Under the pieces are notes generated by a model. That model was not told where the DNA came from, made no database searches, and worked only from the letters and a program-made list of their open reading frames with translations. Shown here piece after piece: positions 28,096 to 36,653 of a stretch of 64,000 nt of DNA. This DNA comes from Stenotrophomonas maltophilia. Lineage in GTDB: Bacteria; Pseudomonadota; Gammaproteobacteria; Xanthomonadales; Xanthomonadaceae. The translations under genes were made by a program, and so were the position numbers. Each line of letters opens with the position of its first letter. Positions within the stretch are counted from its first letter, which is position 1. Where the stretch lies: assembly GCF_002205165.1 (NCBI RefSeq), contig NZ_NIVS01000058.1, positions 119,133 through 183,132 of the forward strand, in the 5' to 3' direction.

Positions 28096-28503
28096 ATGAG
28101 CGAAGACCTCACTGATATCGAGAAAATTCTTGGTGGAAAGCTGGAGCGCTTGGAAGACAGGATCATCCCAGGTGTTGAGCCGATTGATGGTCAGTCGGTT
28201 CTCTACTATCAGGACGATAGGCGAACTACTCCCAAGAAGCTCTTCATGATGCTCTTCGAGGGTCTCTCGGAAAGGAGTGCAAAGTTTGGTGGCAGCTCCT
28301 CTGGTGGCTGCTCGATCTTGACCCCTGACAAAGAGCTATTCCGTGCGATGTACTGCCACGGCGATATGGAGGGCTGGAGGCTGGATATCGAAGCAGGTGC
28401 GCGAAGGCTGGGGCTCTTGCTTGCCTGGTTCGATGGAGAGTGTCTTAAGCTCTCTGATGGCCGCAAGTACTCGCTAAAGGACCGCGACGTAACCTTCGAA
28501 TAG
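28096..28503 (+). CDS. Tandem family protein, copy 1 (probable orphan immunity)
   Basis: A 135-residue cytosolic protein, not recognised. It aligns without gaps to the next gene: by my hand count about 87 of 135 positions are identical. Shared landmarks are DIEKILGGKLER near the N-terminus, YYQDD (residues 37-41), the LFRAM/GWR block around 80-95, and LSDGRxYSL near the C-terminus. It is preceded by about 107 bases after cdiI with a short protein-like frame. Multiple paralogous small genes after a CDI effector are usually orphan immunity genes acting against kin toxin variants, which is the favoured reading here. Confidence 0.7.
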   Translation: MSEDLTDIEKILGGKLERLEDRIIPGVEPIDGQSVLYYQDDRRTTPKKLFMMLFEGLSERSAKFGGSSSGGCSILTPDKELFRAMYCHGDMEGWRLDIEAGARRLGLLLAWFDGECLKLSDGRKYSLKDRDVTFE

Positions 28504-28533
28504 CACAGGTCTTGGGTTCCGACTGACGTTCAT

Positions 28534-28941
28534 ATGAGTGAAAGCCTAGCTGATATCGAAAAAATTCTTGGTGGGAAGCTGGAGCGGCGGGAAGCTAGGC
28601 TAGTCCCTGGGCTGCAGCAAGTGGACGGCCAAATGGCCATTTACTACCAAGATGACGGAAGAACTACTGAAAAGTTACTTTTCAGAACTCTTTTGGACGG
28701 AGTTGCGGAGAGGAGTGCAACGTTTGGCGGTCGCATATCTGATCCGTGTTCGGTCCTGACTCCGGACGGCGACTTGTTTCGCGCGATGATCTGTCGGGGT
28801 GACATAGGTGGGTGGAGGGCGGATGTGGAAGACGGGGCGCGCCACCTTGGACTTCTGCTGGCTCGGTTTGAGGGTGACCGTTTCGAGCTGTCGGATGGTC
28901 GCGGGTATTCTCTGAAGGAATGCGTCGTAACTTTTGAATAG
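28534..28941 (+). CDS. Tandem family protein, copy 2 (probable orphan immunity)
   Basis: A 135-residue paralogue of the gene 30 bases upstream, with the same length and no gaps. Most differences are conservative and cluster in the middle (residues 50-75) and at the C-terminal third, which could reflect divergence of toxin specificity. It has no signal peptide and no membrane segment, so it should act in the cytosol. It is followed 16 bases after its stop by a frame that looks like a toxin tail remnant, and then by a third, broken copy. Function is inferred only from its place behind the CDI effector. Confidence 0.7.
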   Translation: MSESLADIEKILGGKLERREARLVPGLQQVDGQMAIYYQDDGRTTEKLLFRTLLDGVAERSATFGGRISDPCSVLTPDGDLFRAMICRGDIGGWRADVEDGARHLGLLLARFEGDRFELSDGRGYSLKECVVTFE

Positions 28942-28957
28942 CAGGAAGAGAATTCCA

Positions 28958-29110
28958 TTGGTTCCCTATCTGGAAGCTGCGATAGACCCTACATATCGGT
29001 ACGCAACCGGTCAGCTGGGTAGGAGCGCGCGCCGGGCACAACGGAGGAATACGTTCCACTTGCAGAGCGTTGTGGTTGATTGGCTTCGCAAGGCGCCGGT
29101 GCCCAGGTGA
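28958..29110 (+). pseudogene. Probable remnant of a toxin C-terminal tail
   Basis: An open frame of about 50 codons ends at TGA 29108-29110, just 18 bases before the third tandem immunity-like gene. The reading is protein-like and basic at the end (YLEAAIDPTYRYATG, then RRAQRRNTFHLQ, then VVDWLRKAPVPR). It has no start codon of its own with a good ribosome-binding site. Its position directly before an immunity-like gene fits the final residues of a displaced CdiA C-terminus. No toxin family was recognised. Confidence 0.4.
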
Positions 29111-29128
29111 ACGTTGGCGGTGAATGAC

Positions 29129-29539
29129 ATGAGCAACGAACTCAGCGATCTTGAGAGAGCACTTGGCGGCCGGCTTACCAGAAAAGGGGAGCGAGAGATG
29201 CCTGGCCTCAACCCCAAGGAGGGGTTAGAGGTCATCTACTATCAGGATGACGGTAGAACTACGGCCCGAAAGCTGTTCCGGATGCTCATGTAGGGCGTGA
29301 GCACCCCTAGCGCCAAAGCCGGCGGGCTCGTGTCAGACCCGTGCACCATCGTCCTACCGGATGGAAGAATGTTTCGTGCAGCTTCGTATCACGGCGACGT
29401 TGATGGTTGGCGAGAAGATATCGTCAATAGTACGTGCGCGAAGGGAATTCTGTTGGGGAAGGTTGATGGACATAACTTTTTAGTAGCAGATGGCGCGGAT
29501 TTTCCGCTAACTAACTGTGTAATCAAAGTCGAGGGTTGA
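29129..29539 (+). pseudogene. Tandem family protein, copy 3, interrupted by an in-frame TAG
   Basis: This is a third member of the 135-residue family, more diverged (LSDLERALGG, then VIYYQDDGRTT, then DPCTIVLPDGRMFRA, then GDVDGWREDI). Codon 55 (29291-29293) is TAG. In copy 1 the aligned residue is Glu55 (GAG) and in copy 2 Asp55, so a single G-to-T change from GAG would explain the stop. The second half can still be read from GTG 29297 (80 codons), but a functional full-length protein is unlikely without readthrough. The order toxin tail, then immunity gene, is preserved. Confidence 0.75.
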
Positions 29540-29684
29540 CCCACGATTGAAGGGCGCCTGTTGCAAGGCGAGTCAGCGCAATCCCGTCCTGGCAGTTCCA
29601 ATTACTGCTAAGCCGCCATCGGACGGACGAGTGTACTGCATGGTTATCGGCTTCGATTAGGCTGCTCACGGGTGACTTCCCTAA

Positions 29685-29828
29685 AGGGGGGCAATCACGA
29701 GAAAATTCGACTTCTGGCTGCGGCCAACCTGCGGGGGATTACCCAAGAACCTGAAGGCCGCCATCGAGGCAACGGGCGGAAAGGTCTATCGGTACGACCA
29801 AAAAACCGGAATTCCCACGGAGTATTGA
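29685..29828 (+). pseudogene. Probable second toxin C-terminal tail remnant
   Basis: After a stop at 29682-29684 a frame of 47 codons reads as a plausible domain end (KFDFWLRPTCGGLPKNLKAA, then IEATGGKVYRYDQKTG) and stops with TGA at 29826-29828. That stop overlaps the ATG of the following immunity-like pseudogene by one base (TGATG). Such an overlap is typical of toxin and immunity pairs. The upstream part of the toxin is missing. Family not recognised. Confidence 0.4.
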
Positions 29829-30596
29829 TGAAGAAGTCCGTGCAAATATCCATCAGAACTCGTGTCAACACTACCGAGCTGGAGCGAGGTCGGGCACTGG
29901 TCGCGCTCCTCGAACGTCACGGCATGACTCCGGAACAGGTTTCTTTCAACCCGGACAAGTTCAAGGATGACGTCCTTGGGCATGAATCGTTGGAACGTGG
30001 GCAGCGATGGCTACCGTCAAATCGCAGAGCCGGAGCTTTGAAGCACCCATGTCGTTCGCCTGGCGGCGGAAGAGGGTTGTAAGGTCGAGTGGCTACGTGC
30101 GGCACCGAATCTATAACCATGCAGGGAAGGTGGTCCCCGCGAGTGTCAGCATCTCCGCCCCGTGCGACTCCCGAGTCGACTGGGGAAAGCTATTCAGTGA
30201 GCTTGTTCGGATCTTTCCGCCCAGATTGGAATGCTCCATCTGTTCACTCCGCGCGAGACTGGGCGACGGGGCGCATGGTCGTCATTTGAAACAGGGTCGT
30301 TCGGAGCTTCGCTTGCTCCTGAGCTGCACAACCTTGCGTGGGCAACTTATTTTGGCGACGAGTTCTCCGAAGAGGGCGACCGGGATGCGATGAAGGCGGA
30401 GGGCTTCATTGTCGATGAGTACGAAAATGGATACCTGGTGCAGATCACCGCGAGTCTGGAGGATCTGGATCGAAGCTTAGACGTGTTCTCAGCGAAAAGG
30501 ATTAAGCTGAAGACCCTGTATCGTCGGGAACTGTTCAGCACCACAGATGAGCCAGAAGCTCCGGCTCCATCCACACGGAGTTCGTCGTTGAGCTAA
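29828..30596 (+). pseudogene. Frameshifted immunity-like gene
   Basis: Coding character moves between frames. The first piece runs from ATG 29828 for about 55 codons (MKKSVQISIRTRVNTTELER, then GMTPEQVSFNPDKFKDD). The middle jumps through the other two frames (GYRQIAEPEL, then VRLAAEEGCKVEWLRAAPN, then SRVDWGKLFSELVRIFPP). The last piece runs from about 30201 to 30596 (PELHNLAWATYFGDEF, then YENGYLVQITASLEDLD, then RELF). Together they would give about 255 residues, so several indels have broken one gene. The place behind a toxin tail remnant suggests immunity. No family name can be given safely. The last 60 bases before mutM hold nothing else. Confidence 0.5.
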
Positions 30597-30656
30597 GTGG
30601 AATCATGTCCTGGTACGTCATGCAGCCCTTGGAGGGCTTGCCTTAGAATCCCTCCC

Positions 30657-31469
30657 ATGCCCGAGCTCCCCGAAGTCGAAACCACCCGTCGCGGCCTGTC
30701 CCCGCACCTGGAAGGCCGCAGCGTGCACGGCGTGATCCTCCGCCGCCCCGACCTGCGCTGGCCGATTCCGCCGGAGATCAGCACGCTGCTCCCCGGGCAG
30801 GCCATCCAGGGCGTGCGCCGCCGCGCCAAGTACCTGCTGCTTGATACCGCCATCGGCAGCGCACTGCTGCACCTGGGCATGTCCGGCAGCCTGCGGGTGC
30901 TGCCCGGCGACACCCCGGTGCGCGCGCACGACCACGTCGACATCAGCCTGGACAACGGCCGCCTGCTGCGCTTCAACGATCCGCGCCGCTTCGGCAGCCT
31001 GCTCTGGCAGCCGGCCGGGGAAACCCATGAGCTGTTGGCAGCGCTGGGGCCCGAGCCGCTGGATGAGGCCTTCGATGGCGACTATCTCTTCGCCCGCAGC
31101 CGCGGCCGCAGCGCCTCGGTAAAGACCTTCCTGATGGACCAGGGCATCGTGGTGGGCGTGGGCAATATCTATGCCGCTGAAAGCCTGTTCATGGCCGGGA
31201 TCAACCCGCTGCGCGAGGCCGGCAAGATCTCCCGCGCGCGCTACCAGCGCCTGGCCGATGCGGTGAAACAGATCCTGGCCTATGCCATCACCCGCGGCGG
31301 CACCACCCTGCGCGATTTCATCAATCCAGACGGGGCGCCGGGGTACTTCGAGCAGGAGCTGCTGGTCTACGGGCGTGAAGGCGAGCCCTGCCGGCAGTGT
31401 GGCCGGTTGCTCCGCCACGCCACCATCGGCCAGCGCGCCAGCGTCTGGTGCGGGCACTGCCAGCGCTGA
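30657..31469 (+). CDS. mutM: Formamidopyrimidine-DNA glycosylase
   Basis: Base-excision repair enzyme that removes 8-oxoguanine and formamidopyrimidines and nicks the strand. It is 270 residues, the normal length. The N-terminus MPELPEVE supplies the catalytic proline (after Met removal) and Glu; a longer frame starts upstream, but only ATG 30657 exposes Pro as residue 2. The C-terminal zinc finger is CRQCG, then CGHCQ, ending the protein as usual. It marks the return to core chromosome after the CDI region. The following sigma factor gene begins 65 bases later and is functionally unrelated. Confidence 0.97.
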   Translation: MPELPEVETTRRGLSPHLEGRSVHGVILRRPDLRWPIPPEISTLLPGQAIQGVRRRAKYLLLDTAIGSALLHLGMSGSLRVLPGDTPVRAHDHVDISLDNGRLLRFNDPRRFGSLLWQPAGETHELLAALGPEPLDEAFDGDYLFARSRGRSASVKTFLMDQGIVVGVGNIYAAESLFMAGINPLREAGKISRARYQRLADAVKQILAYAITRGGTTLRDFINPDGAPGYFEQELLVYGREGEPCRQCGRLLRHATIGQRASVWCGHCQR

Positions 31470-31534
31470 GCCGTCGCGCGCCCGTCGCCTCCCGGGCGGT
31501 ATAGTCCGGCCAACGTCACCGGCGGGGGTGTGCG

Positions 31535-32098
31535 ATGGACGAAGGACCGGATATCACCGTGTGGCTGGACTCGGCCCGCGCGGGCGACCGCGCCGCGCTC
31601 GACCGGGTCCTGACCCTGCTCTATCACGAGCTGCACAGCATGGCCCGCCGGCAGCTTGCCGGGCAGCAGGGGCGCACCCTGGATGCCACCTCGCTGGTCC
31701 ACGAGTCCTACCTGAAGCTGCTCGGCTCCCGGGGCGCGGCCCGCTTTGAGGATCGCGCCCACTTCTTCGCCTACGCCGCCTCGGCGATGCGCAGCGTGGT
31801 GGTCGATTACGCGCGCAACCGGCTGGCGCGCAAACGCGGCGGTGATCTCAAGCGGGTGGAGCTGCCCGAGAACAGCAGCAGCGGCGTGCGTCTGGATGAA
31901 GATCTGCTGGCGCTGGATGTAGCGCTGGCGCAGTTGCATGCGGTGGATGCGCACCTGGCCAAGGTAGTGGAACTGCGGTACTTCGCCGGCCTGTCCGAGC
32001 AGGAGATTGCGGACCTGTGCCAACGCTCGGAGCGCAGCATCCGCCGCGACTGGCAGAAGGCGCGCATGTTCCTGCTGGCTTCGGTCGGGGAACCCTGA
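31535..32098 (+). CDS. ECF-type RNA polymerase sigma factor
   Basis: A 187-residue sigma-70-family factor of the ECF class that travels with Ser/Thr kinases. Region 2 is in the first half (LYHELHSMARRQL, then LVHESYLKL, then FFAYAASAMRSVVVDYAR). Region 4 with its helix-turn-helix is in the last 60 residues (VVELRYFAGLSEQEIADL, then SERSIRRDWQKAR). No anti-sigma factor is adjacent. Instead a kinase with TPR repeats begins 30 bases downstream, and the two probably form an operon. In this class, control by the kinase through phosphorylation replaces the classical anti-sigma mechanism; here that is inference from context. Confidence 0.9.
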   Translation: MDEGPDITVWLDSARAGDRAALDRVLTLLYHELHSMARRQLAGQQGRTLDATSLVHESYLKLLGSRGAARFEDRAHFFAYAASAMRSVVVDYARNRLARKRGGDLKRVELPENSSSGVRLDEDLLALDVALAQLHAVDAHLAKVVELRYFAGLSEQEIADLCQRSERSIRRDWQKARMFLLASVGEP

Positions 32099-32128
32099 AA
32101 AGCCACGCATCGTCCGGGGAGAGGACCG

Positions 32129-34960
32129 ATGGAGGCGTCACGCTGGCGGCAGCTGTCCTGCCTGCTGGATCAATTGCTGGAACTGCCCGAACCGGCGCGT
32201 GAGCAGCGGCTGCTGCGCCTGCGTGAGGAAGATCCGGGCCTGGCCGACGATGTGGAGCGCCTGCTCGCGCATGAACGCGACAGCCACGAGTTCCTGGCCC
32301 AGCCGCTGTGGACCGCCGCGCCGGAAGACAGCCGGGTGGGTACGCGGGTCGGCCCGTACCGCTTGCTTCGGCCCCTCGGCGAGGGCGGGATGGGCGAGGT
32401 CTGGCTGGCCGAGCGCGCCGATGGCCTGTACGAGCGCCAGGTCGCGCTGAAGCTGCTGCGCAGCGGCTACGCCGATCCCGGCCTGCGCCAGCGCTTCAGC
32501 CGCGAACGCGAGATTCTGGCGCGGCTGCAGCACCCGAACCTGGCCCATCTGCTGGATGCCGGCGTGGATCTGCAGGGGCAGCCTTACCTTGCGCTGGCCT
32601 ACGTGGAAGGCGAGCCGATCACCGAGCACTGCCAGCGCCTGGCGCTCCCGCTGGAGCGGCGCCTGCAGCTGATGCTGCAGGTCTGCGCGGTGGTCAGCCA
32701 CGCGCACGCGAACCTGATCGTGCATCGCGACCTCAAGCCCTCCAACATCCTCGTCACCGCCGAGGGCGAGGTGAAACTGCTGGACTTCGGCATCGCCAAG
32801 CTGCTCGACGATGACGAGGGCAAACCGCCCGTGCATCCCCCCACCGAAGCGCGGGCGTTCACGCTGCACTACGCCGCGCCGGAACAGGTCCGCGGCGAGC
32901 CGGTCTCCACGCTGACCGATGTGTACTCGCTGGGCGTGGTGCTGTTCGAGGTGATCACCGGGCAGAAGCCCTATCGCCTGCGCCGGCACAGCGATGCGGA
33001 GTGGGAGCGCTCGATCCTGGACGTGCAGGCACCGCGCGCCTCGGCCGTCATGGCCCGCTTGGCCGCCGCCGGTGGCGACCAGGCCGGGGCGGCCAGGCGT
33101 CTTTCGCGGCGGCTGCGCGGCGATCTGGACACCATCCTGCTCAAGGCCCTGCAGAAGGAACCTGCGCAGCGCTACGCCTCGGTGGAAGCCCTGGCCCAGG
33201 ACCTGCGCCGCTTCCTCGAAGGTCGCCCGATCCACGCCCGCCCGCAGCACGTGGGCTACCGGCTGCGCAAATACCTGGGCCGGCATCGCTGGGGCGTGGC
33301 GCTGGGCAGCATGGCGGTGCTGGCGCTGCTCGCACTGGCATTGACTGCGCTGTGGCAGATGCAGCAGGCGCGGCGCGAGATCGCGCGTGCGCAGGCCATG
33401 CAGGATTTCACGGTGGGCCTGTTCGACCGTGCCGCGGGCGTGCGCCATGGCAGCTTCGATCTGCGCCAGCTGCTGGCCACCGGTCAGCAACGTGGCGAGG
33501 CCGAACTGCGCGATCAGCCGCTGTCACTGGCCGAGTTGGAAGGCGTGATCGGCCGGTTGCGGATCGGCATGGGCGATTACCAGCTGGCGCTGCAGACGCT
33601 GGACCGCCAGCGCGCGCTGCTGGAAGAGGCCGGCGAGGTGCCGCCGACCCTGCAGCTGGAAGCGGTGACCCAGCGCGGCCGTGCGCTGCGCATGCTCGGC
33701 CGCTCGCGCGAGTGTGTGACCCACCTGACACCGATGCAGTCGCTGGCCGCCGAGTACCGCCTGCGGCTACCGGCAGCGGTGGCTGAGTACCACACCCAGC
33801 TTGGTCGCTGCCAGCAACTCCTGGGGTACCGCGACAACGCGCGTGCCGCCTTTGAACAGGCGCTGGTGCTGCGGCGCGATGTGCTGCGCGATACCCCCGG
33901 CACCTCCGAGAGCCTGGCCGACCTGGCCGCACTGGACAGCGACGATGGCCGCGCGACCGCGGCACTGGCCGGTTACCGCCAGGCGCTGCAGCTGCTGCAG
34001 GCGGGCGCCACACAACGGCATCCCCAGCTGATCGCGCTGCGCCGGCACATGGGCGAGACGTTGGCGGCGCAGGGCGACCTTGACGCCGCCGAGCGGGCCT
34101 TGGAGATCGCTGGTGCCGATGCGGTGGGGCTGTATGGGCCGGATCACCCGGAGACCCTGTCGATCCGTCGCCTGCGTGCGTTGCTGGCGCTGCAGCGCGG
34201 TGATCTGCAGCAGGCACAAACCCAGTTGCAGCAGGTGCATCGCCTGACCCGCCAGGCGCTGGGCGAGCAGCACCGTGACACCGGCCTGACCTGGCATGCG
34301 CTGGGCAGGTTGGCGCTGGAGCGTGGCGACAGCGCCACCGCGATCGACGATCTGGGCCGTGCAGTGACGATCTGGCGTCAGCCCGATTGTGTTGGCCTGT
34401 TGCCGCAGGGGCTGTATGACTATGCTGCGGCCCTGACCCAGGCGGGCCGTTGGCAGGCCGCCCTGGCCGCCCTGCATGAAGGGCGGCAGTGGCAGGCCGC
34501 GCAGCGCGGCGACGACGACGCATCGGTGCAGCAGGCCGATCGGCAGATGGCCGAACTCATCAGCGCACATGGCGATCCACGGCAGGCCGGCGAGCAGCTG
34601 GCGGCGCTGATGCGCAGGGTCGACCGTGCCGGGCCCTCCAGTCCGGCGCTGCAGCGCGCGTTGCAGCTGGCCTGGGGCCGCAACCTGGGCCGGATGGGGC
34701 AGACCGTGGAAGCGCGCCGCGCGCTGGCACCGTTGCTGGTGGGCGACGCAGCGGACCTGGACAGCCGTGCCGTGCGCTGGCGCGCGCGTGCGGCCATGGC
34801 GCAGCTGGACTGCAGCAGCGCACCGGCCCGCGCGCGTGAGGGCCTGGGCCAGCTTCAGCAGGAGCTGCAGGCACAGTGGCCGCAGGGCGGGCAGTTGCTG
34901 CAGGAGGTGAACCGGTTGCGCCAGGACTGCCAGCCCGTGCAGGTCGCGGCCGGCCCATGA
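32129..34960 (+). CDS. Membrane Ser/Thr protein kinase with TPR repeats
   Basis: A 943-residue protein with three parts. A cytosolic Hanks-type kinase domain (about 70-365) has the glycine loop GEGGMGEVW, the lysine in VALKLL, the catalytic HRDLKPSN (D201) and DFG. One transmembrane helix lies at about 388-409. A C-terminal region of about 500 residues is made of helical tetratricopeptide-like repeats, probably periplasmic. All kinase catalytic residues are present, so the kinase should be active. It lies immediately downstream of the ECF sigma factor, its likely partner. The TPR part may sense a periplasmic or envelope signal. Confidence 0.9.
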   Translation: MEASRWRQLSCLLDQLLELPEPAREQRLLRLREEDPGLADDVERLLAHERDSHEFLAQPLWTAAPEDSRVGTRVGPYRLLRPLGEGGMGEVWLAERADGLYERQVALKLLRSGYADPGLRQRFSREREILARLQHPNLAHLLDAGVDLQGQPYLALAYVEGEPITEHCQRLALPLERRLQLMLQVCAVVSHAHANLIVHRDLKPSNILVTAEGEVKLLDFGIAKLLDDDEGKPPVHPPTEARAFTLHYAAPEQVRGEPVSTLTDVYSLGVVLFEVITGQKPYRLRRHSDAEWERSILDVQAPRASAVMARLAAAGGDQAGAARRLSRRLRGDLDTILLKALQKEPAQRYASVEALAQDLRRFLEGRPIHARPQHVGYRLRKYLGRHRWGVALGSMAVLALLALALTALWQMQQARREIARAQAMQDFTVGLFDRAAGVRHGSFDLRQLLATGQQRGEAELRDQPLSLAELEGVIGRLRIGMGDYQLALQTLDRQRALLEEAGEVPPTLQLEAVTQRGRALRMLGRSRECVTHLTPMQSLAAEYRLRLPAAVAEYHTQLGRCQQLLGYRDNARAAFEQALVLRRDVLRDTPGTSESLADLAALDSDDGRATAALAGYRQALQLLQAGATQRHPQLIALRRHMGETLAAQGDLDAAERALEIAGADAVGLYGPDHPETLSIRRLRALLALQRGDLQQAQTQLQQVHRLTRQALGEQHRDTGLTWHALGRLALERGDSATAIDDLGRAVTIWRQPDCVGLLPQGLYDYAAALTQAGRWQAALAALHEGRQWQAAQRGDDDASVQQADRQMAELISAHGDPRQAGEQLAALMRRVDRAGPSSPALQRALQLAWGRNLGRMGQTVEARRALAPLLVGDAADLDSRAVRWRARAAMAQLDCSSAPARAREGLGQLQQELQAQWPQGGQLLQEVNRLRQDCQPVQVAAGP

Positions 34961-35051
34961 GCGCGCTGGCTGAACGCCGCCCCCATTCACCTCGGCGAAT
35001 TAACGTCTGCGTGCCTATGATGGCCGGCCCTCCCTTGCCATCGCTGCCTGC

Positions 35052-36653
35052 ATGCAACGACGCGACTTCCTCCGCAATGCCTCCGTGGCCCTGGCCGCCT
35101 TCGGCCTGCCTGCACTGCCGGCCTGTGCCGCGCAGGGCAACCAGGTCGGCCTGCGCCGGCTGGGCGAGCCGCAGCCGTTCGATTTCGCCTCGCTGAAGGG
35201 GCAGGCCCGCGCGCTGTCCCAGGCCGCCTACCTGAGCCACAAGCGGACCCTGCCGGGTCCGGTCGAAGCGCTGGACTGGGACCAGTACCAGTCCATCCAG
35301 TACCGCCAGGATCACGCGCTGTGGGCCGACCAGCCTGGGCGCTACCAGGCCAAGTTCTTCCACCTGGGCCTGTACTTCCATTCGCCGGTGCGGATGTTCG
35401 ATGTGACCGACGGCAAGGCGCAGGAACTGGCGTATGACGGTGCGGCCTTCGACTACGGCAAGAGCGGCCTGAAGGGCAGCCACCTGCCGGCCGACCTCGG
35501 CTTTGCCGGCTTCCGGCTCAATACCCGCAAGGACACCGACCGCGATTTCGCCGCGTTCCTCGGTGCCAGCTATTTCCGCGCGGTCGGCAAGGAGGGCCAG
35601 TACGGCCAGTCCGCGCGCGGCCTGGCGATCGATACCGGCATGGGCAAACCCGAGGAATTCCCGGATTTCATCGCCTACTACCTGGAGCAGCCGGCGGCCG
35701 ACTCCAACACCCTGGTGGTGTACGCCCTGCTGGATTCGCCGAGCACCACCGGCGCCTACCGCTTCGCGATCACCAACGGTGACGTGCTGCTGATGGACAT
35801 CGACTGCGCGCTGTACCCGCGCAAGGCGATCGAGCGGCTGGGCATCGCCCCGTGCACCAGCATGTACCAGGTGGGCGAGAACGACCGCCGCATGGCCTGG
35901 GACTGGCGCCCGGAGATCCACGATACCGACGGCCTGTCGATGTGGACCGGGGCCGGGGAATGGATCTGGCGCCCGCTGTGCAACCCGTACCACCTGCGCT
36001 TCAACATGTTCGTGGACAACAACCCGCGCGGCTTCGGCCTGCTGCAGCGCGACCGCAATTTCGACCACTACCAGGACGACGGCGTCTTCTACGAGAAACG
36101 CCCCTGCCTGTGGGTGGAACCGAAAGGGCAGTGGGGCAAGGGCTCGGTGCAGCTGGTTGAAATCCCGACCGTGGATGAGACCTTCGACAACATCGTGGCG
36201 TTCTGGAATCCCGAGGCCAAGCCGCAGCCGGGCCAGGAGCTGTTGCTCGGCTACCGGCTGTACTGGGGCGCGGAGCCGCCGGCGCGTACCCCGCTGGCGC
36301 ACTGCGTGGCCAGCCGTACCGGCCTGGGCGGGGTGATCGGCAAGAAGCGCGAGTACTTCTCGTGGCGCTTCGCGGTCGATTTCGAAGGCGGCGAACTGGC
36401 CGCGTTGGTCGACAAGGGCGAAGTGGAAGCCGTGGTCCAGGTCAGCCGTGGCCGCACCGAGATCGTCTCGGCGCGCCCGCTGCGCGAGATCAAGGGCTAC
36501 CGCGCGATGTTCGATGTGGTGCCACCGGATGACTCGACCGAGCAGATCGATATCCGCCTGTACCTGCGCAGTGGCGGCAAGACCCTTACCGAGACCTGGC
36601 TGTACCAGTACAGCCCGCCGCCGAAGGGTGCGCCGGAACGCACGTTGTACTGA
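35052..36653 (+). CDS. opgD: Glucan biosynthesis protein D (periplasmic glucan modification)
   Basis: A 533-residue MdoG/MdoD-family protein that shapes osmoregulated periplasmic glucans. The twin-arginine signal (MQRRDFLRN, then a hydrophobic stretch and ALPACAAQ) points to Tat export in folded form, as known for OpgD. The long beta-sandwich domain begins with FDFASLKGQARALS and includes WDQYQSIQYR and the conserved MYQVGENDRR region. No opgH glucosyltransferase is adjacent. The stop codon abuts the stop codon of the convergent tdk gene with no bases between, so the two transcripts must overlap. Confidence 0.93.
   Translation: MQRRDFLRNASVALAAFGLPALPACAAQGNQVGLRRLGEPQPFDFASLKGQARALSQAAYLSHKRTLPGPVEALDWDQYQSIQYRQDHALWADQPGRYQAKFFHLGLYFHSPVRMFDVTDGKAQELAYDGAAFDYGKSGLKGSHLPADLGFAGFRLNTRKDTDRDFAAFLGASYFRAVGKEGQYGQSARGLAIDTGMGKPEEFPDFIAYYLEQPAADSNTLVVYALLDSPSTTGAYRFAITNGDVLLMDIDCALYPRKAIERLGIAPCTSMYQVGENDRRMAWDWRPEIHDTDGLSMWTGAGEWIWRPLCNPYHLRFNMFVDNNPRGFGLLQRDRNFDHYQDDGVFYEKRPCLWVEPKGQWGKGSVQLVEIPTVDETFDNIVAFWNPEAKPQPGQELLLGYRLYWGAEPPARTPLAHCVASRTGLGGVIGKKREYFSWRFAVDFEGGELAALVDKGEVEAVVQVSRGRTEIVSARPLREIKGYRAMFDVVPPDDSTEQIDIRLYLRSGGKTLTETWLYQYSPPPKGAPERTLY

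Noticed and set aside
29828..30596. Naming the frameshifted immunity-like gene as Imm52
   Set aside because: The remembered Imm52 landmarks (for example RLxDQDLLPRY-like ends) are not seen, so it is left unnamed.
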